From positions 2,356,001-2,420,000 of the forward strand of contig OZ244984.1 in NCBI GenBank assembly GCA_965223125.1: DNA of 64,000 nucleotides, in the 5' to 3' direction. A program made the translations under genes and the position numbers. Numbering within the stretch: position 1 is the first letter of the stretch; each line of letters starts with the position of its first letter. Of the stretch, positions 50,813 through 59,370 are shown piece after piece. Source of the DNA: Pacificispira sp965223125 (GTDB taxonomy: Bacteria; Pseudomonadota; Alphaproteobacteria; UBA8366; Aestuariispiraceae). The notes beneath the pieces were generated by a model. It saw only the letters and a program-made list of their open reading frames with translations, had not been told where the DNA came from and searched no databases.

Positions 50813-51145
50813 TTAACTGCCCGGTGAGAAACCGCCGAATGGAGAATCTGCCTCCTCATCGGGTCTGGTTCCTGCCAGGACCCTCAGGGTTTCGATGATT
50901 TCGGGAACCGTCTCTGTGCTCACCTCCAGGAAGAACCGGCCGCCCGGTGCAATCCGCATGGCCGGGCCTCGCAGGCATCGGTTCAGGCAGATGCGGCGTT
51001 CGATCCGGGCATTGATGCGATGGGTTTTGATTTCCACCTCCAGGGCATCGGCTAGAGCTTCCGATCCTCTGTCACCCGCACAGCTTGGTTTGTTACTGCC
51101 TACGGGATTGACGCAGACGACAAGGCGATAATCTGGCGCGGTCAT
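50813..51145 (-). CDS. thioredoxin-like [2Fe-2S] ferredoxin
   Basis: A 110-residue protein with the cysteine spacing of thioredoxin-fold ferredoxins: Cys in RLVVCVNPVG, Cys 12 residues on in KPSCAGDRG, and a CxxxC pair in RRICLNRCLRGP. Such proteins bind one [2Fe-2S] cluster and serve as small electron carriers. Its ATG overlaps the ispE stop (ATGA). The C-terminal 20 residues are acidic, Gly/Pro-rich. The IspG and IspH steps need electrons, so linkage to isoprenoid synthesis is plausible but inferred from position. Confidence 0.82.
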   Translation of the reverse strand: MTAPDYRLVVCVNPVGSNKPSCAGDRGSEALADALEVEIKTHRINARIERRICLNRCLRGPAMRIAPGGRFFLEVSTETVPEIIETLRVLAGTRPDEEADSPFGGFSPGS

Positions 51146-52023
51146 GGTCTTAATGCTCCAGCCGCCGACCACCATCCGGGGTGTTGTATACCGGTGCAGG
51201 CATTATGTGCGGCTGACGGGTCATCGAACAATCCAAAGCAGGTCGCCCCGCTGCCCGACATGCGTGTCAGGCGCACGCCCGGCGCGGTGGCCAAGGCGTC
51301 CAGGACAGAACGGATAGCCGGGCAGACGGTGATCGCAGCCTCCGTCAATTCGTTGGGTTCTTCCCGCAGGGCGGAAATCAGGTCAGCGGTATTCGCAATC
51401 GTACCCAGTTCAGGGGCTTTTTGTGAGAAAGGGCCGGTGCGGGCGCGGAATACGGCGGGTGTTTCGCAGGGAAGTCCGGGATTGACCAGCAGGATGCCGA
51501 TTTGGGGCAGCGGCGGCAGGTCCTCCAGAATATCACCGATCCCGGTCATTCGTGCGGCCCGCCCGCTCAGGCAGACCGGCACATCCGCCCCAAGGGCGAG
51601 GGCAACTGCATGCAACTGTACCGTCGTCGGCTTGAGGGACCAAAGCTGACACAGCAGCCGCAAAACCGCTGCGGCATCGGAGGAGCCACCCCCGATGCCG
51701 CCAGCTGCGGGCAGGTTTTTCGTCAATGTGATCCTTGCACCGGCTGCGATGCCTGTCATTTCCGACAGCAGTTGGGCGGCCTTCAGGACAAGGTTGTGCC
51801 GGTCGTCTGGAATGGCGGCGGCGAAGGGACCAGTTACGCTGAGGGACAGGCCGTTATCCGGGATGACATCGATCCTGTCCCCGAAATCGGTGAAGGCAAC
51901 GATGCTGTCCAGCAGGTGATAGCCGTCCGCGCGCCGCCCCGTGATCCGCAGGCTCAGATTGACCTTGGCGGGTGCCAGGGCGGTCAGGGGTATGTCGGGG
52001 GTTCCGCCGGGGCGCGCAATCAT
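51142..52023 (-). CDS. ispE: 4-diphosphocytidyl-2-C-methyl-D-erythritol kinase
   Basis: A 293-residue GHMP kinase of the non-mevalonate (MEP) isoprenoid pathway; it phosphorylates CDP-methylerythritol at position 2. Family motifs are APAKVNLSLRITGRRADGYH at residues 12-35 and the ATP-binding NLPAAGGIGGGSSDAAAVLR near residue 105, with a C-terminal LTRMSGSGATCFGLF. Length is normal. It lies 11 bases after the TPR gene and is coupled to the ferredoxin gene, forming a three-gene operon. Confidence 0.95.
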   Translation of the reverse strand: MIARPGGTPDIPLTALAPAKVNLSLRITGRRADGYHLLDSIVAFTDFGDRIDVIPDNGLSLSVTGPFAAAIPDDRHNLVLKAAQLLSEMTGIAAGARITLTKNLPAAGGIGGGSSDAAAVLRLLCQLWSLKPTTVQLHAVALALGADVPVCLSGRAARMTGIGDILEDLPPLPQIGILLVNPGLPCETPAVFRARTGPFSQKAPELGTIANTADLISALREEPNELTEAAITVCPAIRSVLDALATAPGVRLTRMSGSGATCFGLFDDPSAAHNACTGIQHPGWWSAAGALRP

Positions 52024-52034
52024 GGGGATGGGTA

Positions 52035-53807
52035 TCAGTCGCTGGCAGCGGCTTCGAACGCGTCCAGGCCGATCCGCAGTTTTTCTTCAACAGTGGTTTT
52101 CAGCTTGTCGTCCGGGTTCAGGGTCAGGGTATGGTCCCACTGATACCGGGCTTCGACGCGCCGACCGACCTTCCAATAGGCATCCCCCAGATGATCGGCG
52201 ATAACTGGTTCTGAGGGCAGCAATTGTATTGCGCGTTCCAGATGAACGACCGCCTCGTCATAATCGCCCAGCCGGTAATAGGCCCAGCCCAGACTGTCGA
52301 CGATATTGCCATCGTTCGGGCGGGCTTCCACCGCCTTCTGGATCATTTCCAGGCCTTCGGTGATGTTGATTCCCTGATCTACCCAACTGTAGCCCAGATA
52401 GTTCAACACGAAGGGCTGGTCCGGCGACAATTCCAGCGACCGTCGAAAGGCGGCTTCCGCTTCGGGCCAGCGATCGGTCCGCTCCAGCGTGATACCCAGG
52501 AAATAGAACAGCGCCCAATGGTCCGGACCGACCGTATCGACCCGTTCCAGCGACCGGTCGTAATAGAGCTTCGCCTCCGTGAACCGTTCCTCGATCCGCA
52601 TGATCAGGCCCAGCTTGTCGAGTGCGGTTATGTCGTCCGGGCGCGCCATGGCCAGTTCTTCTAGCCATGCCACCGCCTCGTCGTGGCGCTTCAACTGTAT
52701 CAGGTTATCGGCGACCCGCATCTTGGCATCCCAGCCATAGACGGACTCTTCCGGAATGGTCTTCAGTTCGCTGATGGCGTCTTCATACCGTTCCAAGTTC
52801 TGGAGGATGACGGCAATGATCATCTTCCCTGATGGACTGTCCGGATCCAGATGGACACCAAGACGGGAATATTGCAGCGCAAAAAGAGGAGCCTGCCGCT
52901 GTACCTGGGAAGCCAGATCCACCAGAACCTCCGATGCCCCCGCCTGGGGGCTGGCGATCATCGGGGGCAGCGTTTCATTTTCTTCAAGCGATGCCTTGTC
53001 CTGATTGACGAGGTCATTGTCAGGGTCAATGGCCTGATAGCGGCCCAGAAGGTCGCGGGCGGCATCTGAATCGCCCAAGGCCAGTTTGGCGCGGGCCAGT
53101 ACGCGGACAATGCCGTTCGGGGTCGATGACAGGTCTGTTTCATGTCCTGCCAGTATCGCCTCGGCCTCGGCGGGTCTGTCGGCGGCCAGGAAGATCAGAC
53201 CTGCATGAAGGTCATGTACAGGGATGGCCTGCGCGTCGTTGCGAAGGTCGCCCAGAGCGACGATTCCGGCATCGACATTGCCGCGTCCGAATTCCGACCA
53301 GGCTATGAGCACCGGTGTTGAATAGCGGGCAAGCGCGATGCGGCGCGCCGGGGTAAGCAGCTTGATCGCGCGGTCCCAGTCTTCACGCAGCATCGCATCG
53401 ACGGCCAGTGTCGTTGAGGCGATGTCGACCTCGGACGGATAGACGACCGTCTGCGGGCGTGCCATTTCAGTGGCGCGGTCGATGCGTCCCGCATGCAGAT
53501 TGGCCAGCATGGCGCGGCGCTGCAACAGAGGATCATCGGGGCGGGTTTCCAGTATGCGTTCCAGCAGCGCCGCTGCGCGCGGAAAATCATGCGTCGCTTC
53601 GGCCTGACCGGCGGCGAGATAGGCCCCGTAAATACTGTCGATGCGACTGGCTTCCGTCACTGCCACCGGATCGCCAATCAGATCTGCGTGTACCGATCCG
53701 GCCATGGATATTCCGGTCAGTATTCCCACGGCGGTCATGGTCGGCACCAGGATTCTGGAAACCCGCCCCCCCAACTTGCTGCCGTCGTTTCGAAGTTCAG
53801 AACACAT
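52035..53807 (-). CDS. exported tetratricopeptide-repeat protein
   Basis: A 590-residue protein with an N-terminal signal peptide (VSRILVPTMTAVGILTGISM, cleavage after VHA near residue 43) followed by many TPR units through most of its length. Clear units include AYLAAGQAEATHDFPRAAAL, LDKLGLIMRIEERFTEAKLY, LNYLGYSWVDQGINITEGLE and SLGWAYYRLGDYDEAVVHLE. It is probably a periplasmic or outer-membrane-linked scaffold. I chose the ATG at 53807 (GGAAAG upstream) because it gives a proper signal peptide; 53900 adds an unrelated leader. It heads the ispE-ferredoxin operon and diverges from the secretion operon. Confidence 0.85.
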   Translation of the reverse strand: MCSELRNDGSKLGGRVSRILVPTMTAVGILTGISMAGSVHADLIGDPVAVTEASRIDSIYGAYLAAGQAEATHDFPRAAALLERILETRPDDPLLQRRAMLANLHAGRIDRATEMARPQTVVYPSEVDIASTTLAVDAMLREDWDRAIKLLTPARRIALARYSTPVLIAWSEFGRGNVDAGIVALGDLRNDAQAIPVHDLHAGLIFLAADRPAEAEAILAGHETDLSSTPNGIVRVLARAKLALGDSDAARDLLGRYQAIDPDNDLVNQDKASLEENETLPPMIASPQAGASEVLVDLASQVQRQAPLFALQYSRLGVHLDPDSPSGKMIIAVILQNLERYEDAISELKTIPEESVYGWDAKMRVADNLIQLKRHDEAVAWLEELAMARPDDITALDKLGLIMRIEERFTEAKLYYDRSLERVDTVGPDHWALFYFLGITLERTDRWPEAEAAFRRSLELSPDQPFVLNYLGYSWVDQGINITEGLEMIQKAVEARPNDGNIVDSLGWAYYRLGDYDEAVVHLERAIQLLPSEPVIADHLGDAYWKVGRRVEARYQWDHTLTLNPDDKLKTTVEEKLRIGLDAFEAAASD

Positions 53808-54024
53808 GTCTTTTACTTTCCAGCCGGTCGATACTGAAATCGGCATTCCCAAATGCCCCAGAATCATAAGATAGAGAGTGTTGGCGCTCCTTGCCACCAC
53901 ATCTCGCAGAAATCCGCTCGATTGGATTTTGGTGGGAAATTTGGATACGAATTGGTTGGAAGGGGGCTATTGTTTCGCGTTTCGGTGCATTCGGCGGTTT
54001 CGAGACCGGGAAGGAGAGTGGGAA

Positions 54025-54053
54025 TTCGACCTTCAATATGGCATTTATATACT
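54025..54053 (+). promoter_or_regulatory. probable promoter of the type I secretion operon
   Basis: TTCGAC (54025-54030), 17 bases, TATACT (54048-54053). The -10 box matches five of six consensus bases; the -35 is weak. It is 44 bases before the first start codon, in the 289-base space between divergent operons. Confidence 0.45.
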
Positions 54054-54096
54054 GAAGCCGATTCGAATGTGTGATTGAGGGATTTTCCATCACAGA

Positions 54097-55926
54097 ATGC
54101 GGACCTTGCGTTCGTGGATTGTAGGAATGAAAGCTGGAGGCTTCGTCAGGATCGTAATTGCCGCGATCATGATCTGCATTTGCGGAAATAATTTCGCACG
54201 TGCGGATTCCCTGGCGGAATTGATTGCGTCGGCTGTGGAAGACCATGACCGGCTTCTGGGGAGCAGGGCGGAAGTCGAGGCGGCGCGTCAGCGGTCGCTT
54301 GAATCGCTTGGCATCTGGTATCCAAACCTGAACGTTTCCGCGAATATCGAGCGTTATAAGCTGGAACGCAGCGAAACACGCACCGTGATCCTGCCGGGTC
54401 AGGAGGTTACCGGGACGATATCACAATTGCTCTGGGATTTCGGGGCGGGCAATGCGGCCATCGAACGGTCCCGACTGGTCTTTACCCAGGCTGAAATCGG
54501 ATTGGTGCAGACCCGTCAGGATCTGACGGCAGAAGCACTTGCCGCCTATATCAATCTGATCCGCAGCTATGAGATCGTCGGTTTTGCCCGTCGGTCGGAG
54601 GAAAACATCCGGCGCCAGACCGGCCTTGAGGAGGCGCGGATCGATGCCGGGTCGGGCCTGTCGACCGATCTGCTGCAGGCAAAGACCCAGCTAGCCGGCG
54701 CTCAGGCTCGTCGCGTTGATGCGGAGGGCGGGTACGAATTGGCGCTGAACCGGTATCGCGCCGTCTTTGGGGAAGCGCCCGGTAATATCGATTCCCTGCC
54801 CGGCATCGAAATTGACCGGACCATGGTGCCGACAACGCTGGATGATGCGTTGGATCAGGCTTTTTCCGGCAACCCCCAGATCCGTCTGATCAGTCTGGAC
54901 ATCTCGATAGCACAGCAGGATCGCATTGCCCGCACGGCGGAAGGTTTCGCCCCCACATTTGAAGTGGTGGGCGAACAGACAATGCAGAAGAACGATGCGG
55001 GGACTGTCGGGCGGCGGAATGAATCCTCGATCAAGCTGCAACTCAGCTTCCCGTTCAATCTCGGTTTTACCTCGATTAACACACTGCGCGCGGCTCAGTC
55101 GGATGAAGTCGCCGCGTCCCGCCGCATGGGCGATCTGGAGCGCACCATCGAGGAACGGGTTCGCAATGCATGGAAGCAGTTGGAGACGGCACGACTGCGG
55201 TCCGGCTATCTGTTCGATCAGGCTGGGATCGCCCGGGCATTTCTGGAGGTCGCGATCCAGGAACGCAGCCTTGGCCAGCGTTCGTTGATCGATGTTCTGG
55301 CCGGGGAAACCTCGCTGATCAATGCCCAAAGCGATGCCATCGCGGCGGAGGCGGAAGTCCTACTGGCTATCGTCGAGCTTCTCTCGGCAGCGGGAACCCT
55401 GGAATATGATGTCATTCTGACCGTTCCGCGTCCTGACCGTTCGGAAATGCTGGCCCCTATCGCGGGCCTTTCGGACACGGGCGCGCGTGATCCGGTCATG
55501 GATCTGCTGGATCCGAATGCGGCGGACGGGGTTCTGGATCCGTCCTCGCTGATGACGGCACCGACGGATGGTTCCGGGTCCATCTTCGCGCCGCCTACGG
55601 GGGAATTGCAGCCACCTGCGGAACTGGACGCCCCGGAGGAGCCTGGAACAGAGGAGACACCAGGCGGTCTGCAGGATTCGCTTCAGGCACCGCCCAGTTT
55701 CGACACGCCTGCCAGTACCCTGTTTCCGGATGCGCCGCTCTCTCCGATCCAGCCCTCGGATACTGCGATTCCCCTACCGCGACCGGAACCCGCGGCACAG
55801 CCTGACAGGGTGGACGTCGCCCCGGAAGAGCCCGCAGCACAGGTTCCGGAAGGACCGGTCGAACAGGATCCGCCCCCTGCGGACAGCAGCGGCCTCGACA
55901 ACCCGCTCTTCGATTGGGCAAGATAG
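54097..55926 (+). CDS. TolC-family outer membrane protein of a type I secretion system
   Basis: A 609-residue outer-membrane channel. A signal peptide (residues 17-36, IVIAAIMICICGNNFARADS) is followed by the two-fold TolC pattern: SLAELIASAVEDHDRLLGSR and the matching second half TLDDALDQAFSGNPQIRLIS, with the long helical hairpins between. The core ends near residue 450. The last 150 residues are Pro/Glu/Ala-rich and disordered, which TolC-type proteins normally lack. ATG at 54127 is an alternative start that keeps the signal peptide. With the ABC and HlyD-like genes after it, it forms a complete export channel. Confidence 0.88.
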   Translation: MRTLRSWIVGMKAGGFVRIVIAAIMICICGNNFARADSLAELIASAVEDHDRLLGSRAEVEAARQRSLESLGIWYPNLNVSANIERYKLERSETRTVILPGQEVTGTISQLLWDFGAGNAAIERSRLVFTQAEIGLVQTRQDLTAEALAAYINLIRSYEIVGFARRSEENIRRQTGLEEARIDAGSGLSTDLLQAKTQLAGAQARRVDAEGGYELALNRYRAVFGEAPGNIDSLPGIEIDRTMVPTTLDDALDQAFSGNPQIRLISLDISIAQQDRIARTAEGFAPTFEVVGEQTMQKNDAGTVGRRNESSIKLQLSFPFNLGFTSINTLRAAQSDEVAASRRMGDLERTIEERVRNAWKQLETARLRSGYLFDQAGIARAFLEVAIQERSLGQRSLIDVLAGETSLINAQSDAIAAEAEVLLAIVELLSAAGTLEYDVILTVPRPDRSEMLAPIAGLSDTGARDPVMDLLDPNAADGVLDPSSLMTAPTDGSGSIFAPPTGELQPPAELDAPEEPGTEETPGGLQDSLQAPPSFDTPASTLFPDAPLSPIQPSDTAIPLPRPEPAAQPDRVDVAPEEPAAQVPEGPVEQDPPPADSSGLDNPLFDWAR

Positions 55927-56018
55927 CACGCGGCGTCAGGTGCGGCTGCCGGGTTAAAGGGGTAGGTCTATGCGGGTCGAAGGGATCAGGTTCCGTCAGG
56001 TCGGGGGGCACGTTCGCC

Positions 56019-57776
56019 ATGGATGAACTGTGGTCCAGGCTGATGCGCAGACCCGGACGGTCGGTGATGATTCTTCTCGCCTCCATTCTGGCGAACCTGC
56101 TCGGGCTGGCATCCTCTCTTTATGTCATTCAGATCCTCAATCGGTATGTTTCAAACGGGGTTGATTCGACACTGGTGACGCTGACCGCCGGTGTCTGTCT
56201 GGCGATCCTGTTCGAACTGGGTTTCCGCTGGAGCCGGATGAAGCTGGCGGCCAGCCTGTGCGGCAAACCGGATCACCGTATGGGTGTCGGTGCCTTCGGC
56301 ATTTTGACGACCGCCCGGTTGGGCGCGCTGGAAGCTGTTCCATCGGGCGAAAGGCGGGAAGCTCTCGCAGGTCTGGAACAGGTCGAATCCGGATTTTCCG
56401 CCCCGAATGTCACGGCCCTGTTCGATCTGCCCTTCGCGCTGTTGTTTCTGGGAGTGATCTATCTGTTCAGCCCCGTTCTGGCGCTGGTCGTTCTGATTGC
56501 GATCTGCACCGTTGCGGTGATGGGGCTGGTCAATCAGATCGCCCTGCGTCCGGTAACCCGAAAACTGGCGGAGCACCAATCCATCGGTCACGGGTTGATA
56601 AGCACGACGACGACCACGGCGGAAAGCGTGCGCGCCTTCGGGGCCGGGGAGCGGCTGATCGGCGACTGGGCGTCGAATCTTGCCCTGGTGCAGGCCCTGC
56701 GGCGGCAACTGGCGCGGCGGCAGGGGGGACTTCAATCGCTGACTCAGGGCGTGCAGGGTGTTATGAGCGTTGCGGTGATCGCTGTCGGTGCGATCCTGGT
56801 GGTGCGCGGTGATCTGGATGTCGGGATGATGATCGGTGCCAATCTGCTGGGCGCGCGGGCCTTGCAGCCGGTAACCCGATTTGCGCAACTTTCCGAGGCG
56901 CTGGTGAAATCCAGGCAGGCGATGGATCGGGCGCGGGCACTGGTCGGACTGCCGACAGAGCCGGGGGAGGGATCGGCCCTGCGCGACTATTCCGGGGCAT
57001 TGGAGCTGCGCGATGTGTCCTATACGCCACCAGGCGCACCCGCACCGCTGTTCGAGGATCTTACGGTGACGCTGGAGCCGGGTTCTGTCGTCGCGTTGAT
57101 CGGTCGGAATGGAGCCGGAAAATCCACTCTGGCGCGGCTGGTCGCAGGTCTAATTGAGCCGGGGCGCGGGCAAATCCTGGCGGATGGCGTCGATCTGCGG
57201 CAACTGGTTCCGGCATGGTGGCGCAGGCAGTTGGTCTATCTGCCGCAGGAACCGACCTTCATCAACGTGACGATCCGCGATAATCTGAAGCTGTTGAAGC
57301 CGGAACTGACCGATGAGGCGCTGGAGGCGATCCTGGAGCGCAGCGGGGCCGCGCGGTTCGTGCATGAGACCGAAAAAGGCCTTGATACCCTGATCACGAA
57401 TAACGGCATGACCCTGGCGCGGGGTGTTCGGCGGCGTCTGGCCGTTGCGCGCGCCCTGGCCTCTGGCGGGCGGCTTGTCGTGTTCGATGAACCGACCGAA
57501 GGAATGGATGAGGAAGGCGTTCGCCAGGTCTATGAAACGCTGATCCAATTGGCCCGTGCCGGTCGCACGATCATCGTCTCGTCGCATGATCCGCAGATCA
57601 TTCGAGGCGCGCAGATACAGATCGATCTGGATGCCAAGCCGCGACCGGGCGTGACGATCATGTCGCGGGATGCGGCGGGAGCGTCGAAGAACTGGACAGC
57701 GGGCGCGCGAGGACAGCCTGCCCCGAAAGAACCTGCTTCAGATCAATCGGCCCCGAAACCCAGAGCGGCGGAGTAA
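56019..57776 (+). CDS. type I secretion ABC transporter (permease-ATPase) with degenerate signature motif
   Basis: A 585-residue inner-membrane exporter of the PrtD/LapB type without an N-terminal peptidase domain. About six membrane helices (residues 15-290) are followed by the nucleotide-binding domain: Walker A GRNGAGKST, Q-loop YLPQEPTF, Walker B RLVVFDEPTEGMD and the H-loop SSHDP. The LSGGQ signature is replaced by LARGVRRRLAVARAL. The 40-residue tail is Pro/Ala-rich. Position between the TolC-like and HlyD-like genes and just upstream of a giant repeat protein supports export of that protein. Confidence 0.9.
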   Translation: MDELWSRLMRRPGRSVMILLASILANLLGLASSLYVIQILNRYVSNGVDSTLVTLTAGVCLAILFELGFRWSRMKLAASLCGKPDHRMGVGAFGILTTARLGALEAVPSGERREALAGLEQVESGFSAPNVTALFDLPFALLFLGVIYLFSPVLALVVLIAICTVAVMGLVNQIALRPVTRKLAEHQSIGHGLISTTTTTAESVRAFGAGERLIGDWASNLALVQALRRQLARRQGGLQSLTQGVQGVMSVAVIAVGAILVVRGDLDVGMMIGANLLGARALQPVTRFAQLSEALVKSRQAMDRARALVGLPTEPGEGSALRDYSGALELRDVSYTPPGAPAPLFEDLTVTLEPGSVVALIGRNGAGKSTLARLVAGLIEPGRGQILADGVDLRQLVPAWWRRQLVYLPQEPTFINVTIRDNLKLLKPELTDEALEAILERSGAARFVHETEKGLDTLITNNGMTLARGVRRRLAVARALASGGRLVVFDEPTEGMDEEGVRQVYETLIQLARAGRTIIVSSHDPQIIRGAQIQIDLDAKPRPGVTIMSRDAAGASKNWTAGARGQPAPKEPASDQSAPKPRAAE

Positions 57777-57828
57777 ATCAGATGGAACGCCTGTGGCAGC
57801 GGAAGGCCGGATATAATGGAGCCTTGGG

Positions 57829-59121
57829 ATGAAGGATGATATCGCACCGCCCCCGTCGGACTCCACGCCGGGAAGTGTAGGCTTCATCCTGCTGGCCGGT
57901 GCCTTCGTAATCGCTGTGGGGGCCTGGACCTGGTTCGGGACGCTGGATATTGTCAGTGCCACGGTGGGGGAGGTGGTGCCTGGCAGCAAGATTCGCCAGA
58001 TTCAGCATCTCGAAGGCGGGATCGTCGCCGATATTCAGGTGCAGGAGCGTCAAACAGTGACGCCGGGCCAGGTTCTCTTCGTGCTGGATTCTACCCAGAT
58101 CAATGCGGAGGTGGCCGAGTTGCAGGCCCGCCTGACCGGGTTGCGGATCGAGATCGCGCGTCTAAAGGCGGAACTTGCGGGCAGCAGCGAGGCGAATTAT
58201 CCAGCCGATCTGGTGCAACGGGTTCCGGATCAGATCGCTGCATCTCAGGCGCTGATGGAAACCCGCCGGAAGCGGCTGGCTGCCGAATTCAATGTGCAGC
58301 GCCAGTTGATCGCACAGCGTCGACAGGAAATCGCCGAGGTTTCCGCCCGTCTCGACACGGCAGGCGCGACACGGGGGTTCCTGTCTGAACAGATCACCAT
58401 ATCCGACACCCTGCTGAAGCAGAACATCACCAATCGGATGACGCATATCAACCTCCTCAAGGATCTGGCGACCCTGGAGGGGCGGGTGAAGGAGGACCGT
58501 GCCCTGCTGTTGCGCAGCCGTGCGGCGCTGGAGGAAGTGCAGGCGAAGCTCTCCGAAATCGCCGAACGCTTCACCGAGGAGGCCAGGGCGCAGTTGAATG
58601 CCTCGGAACGGGAATATGCCGAACTGACTGAGCGGTTGCGCAAATTCGAGGACAGCCAGAGCCGGATGGTGATCCGCTCGCCCGTATCCGGCATTGTGAA
58701 GACGATTTCGGTCAGCACGGTCGGAGGGGTGATCAAACCGGGCGATGTGCTGGCGGAAGTGGTCCCCCTGGACGACAAACTGGTGATCGATGCGCGTATG
58801 CCGCTGGAGGATATCGGGTTTGTGCGGCAGGGACAGACGGCTCAGGTGACGCTCACCTCTTCTGATGCCGCCCGGTTTGACAAGTTGGAAGGAACCGTCA
58901 TCGGCGTCAGCCCGGATGCGCTGCTGGATGAGGATGGTGTGCCCTATTACTCCGTTCGCATCGAGACGGCATCCCAGGTTTTCCGGGATGGGGATCTGGA
59001 ATATCGACTGTATCCTGGCATGCGGGTTGCCAGCAGCATCATTATCGGGGAACGGCGGATCGCCCAGTATATTTTGGACCCCTATGTCAGTTCGATGCGC
59101 GCGGCTTTGCGGGAACGGTGA
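57829..59121 (+). CDS. HlyD-family periplasmic adaptor of type I secretion
   Basis: A 430-residue membrane-fusion protein. A short cytosolic start is followed by one membrane helix (GFILLAGAFVIAVGAWTWFG, residues about 17-37), the lipoyl/biotinyl half-motif IQHLEGGIVADIQVQERQTV, a long coiled coil (about residues 110-280) and the closing beta-barrel IRSPVSGIVKTISVSTVGGV. It bridges the ABC exporter and the TolC-like channel. It is the third gene of the operon and is followed by the A+T-rich leader of the secreted protein. Confidence 0.92.
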   Translation: MKDDIAPPPSDSTPGSVGFILLAGAFVIAVGAWTWFGTLDIVSATVGEVVPGSKIRQIQHLEGGIVADIQVQERQTVTPGQVLFVLDSTQINAEVAELQARLTGLRIEIARLKAELAGSSEANYPADLVQRVPDQIAASQALMETRRKRLAAEFNVQRQLIAQRRQEIAEVSARLDTAGATRGFLSEQITISDTLLKQNITNRMTHINLLKDLATLEGRVKEDRALLLRSRAALEEVQAKLSEIAERFTEEARAQLNASEREYAELTERLRKFEDSQSRMVIRSPVSGIVKTISVSTVGGVIKPGDVLAEVVPLDDKLVIDARMPLEDIGFVRQGQTAQVTLTSSDAARFDKLEGTVIGVSPDALLDEDGVPYYSVRIETASQVFRDGDLEYRLYPGMRVASSIIIGERRIAQYILDPYVSSMRAALRER

Positions 59122-59370
59122 TTCACGCCACCGAATTTAATATTTTTCTTTTAATATAAAAGGTTAACCCGTTTCGAAAGTAAGAACGGGAAACATCTTT
59201 AAAAAAGTATTTAAAATTTTATGAAAAATTTTATAAAAGGTATGGATAAATTGGCAATACTACCCAGATAAGAGTCGCCAGTTTATCCAATTTTAGGCTA
59301 AATTGTGGGATATTCGGGGTGATCCGCCGTATTTGTCGGGCTGCCTCATCGGAATGGGGACGCGGAATCG
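59122..59370 (+). promoter_or_regulatory. A+T-rich leader of the giant secreted protein
   Basis: About 249 bases without a gene. The first 120 are strongly A+T-rich with A/T tracts and a repeated AAATTTTAT (around 59212-59236), typical of bent or UP-element DNA. GGATAAA (59244-59250) pairs with TTTATCC (59282-59288), with GGC/GCC inside, to give a stem-loop in the probable untranslated leader. CCCGTT...AACGGG lies upstream. A promoter separate from the secretion operon is likely. Confidence 0.45.
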
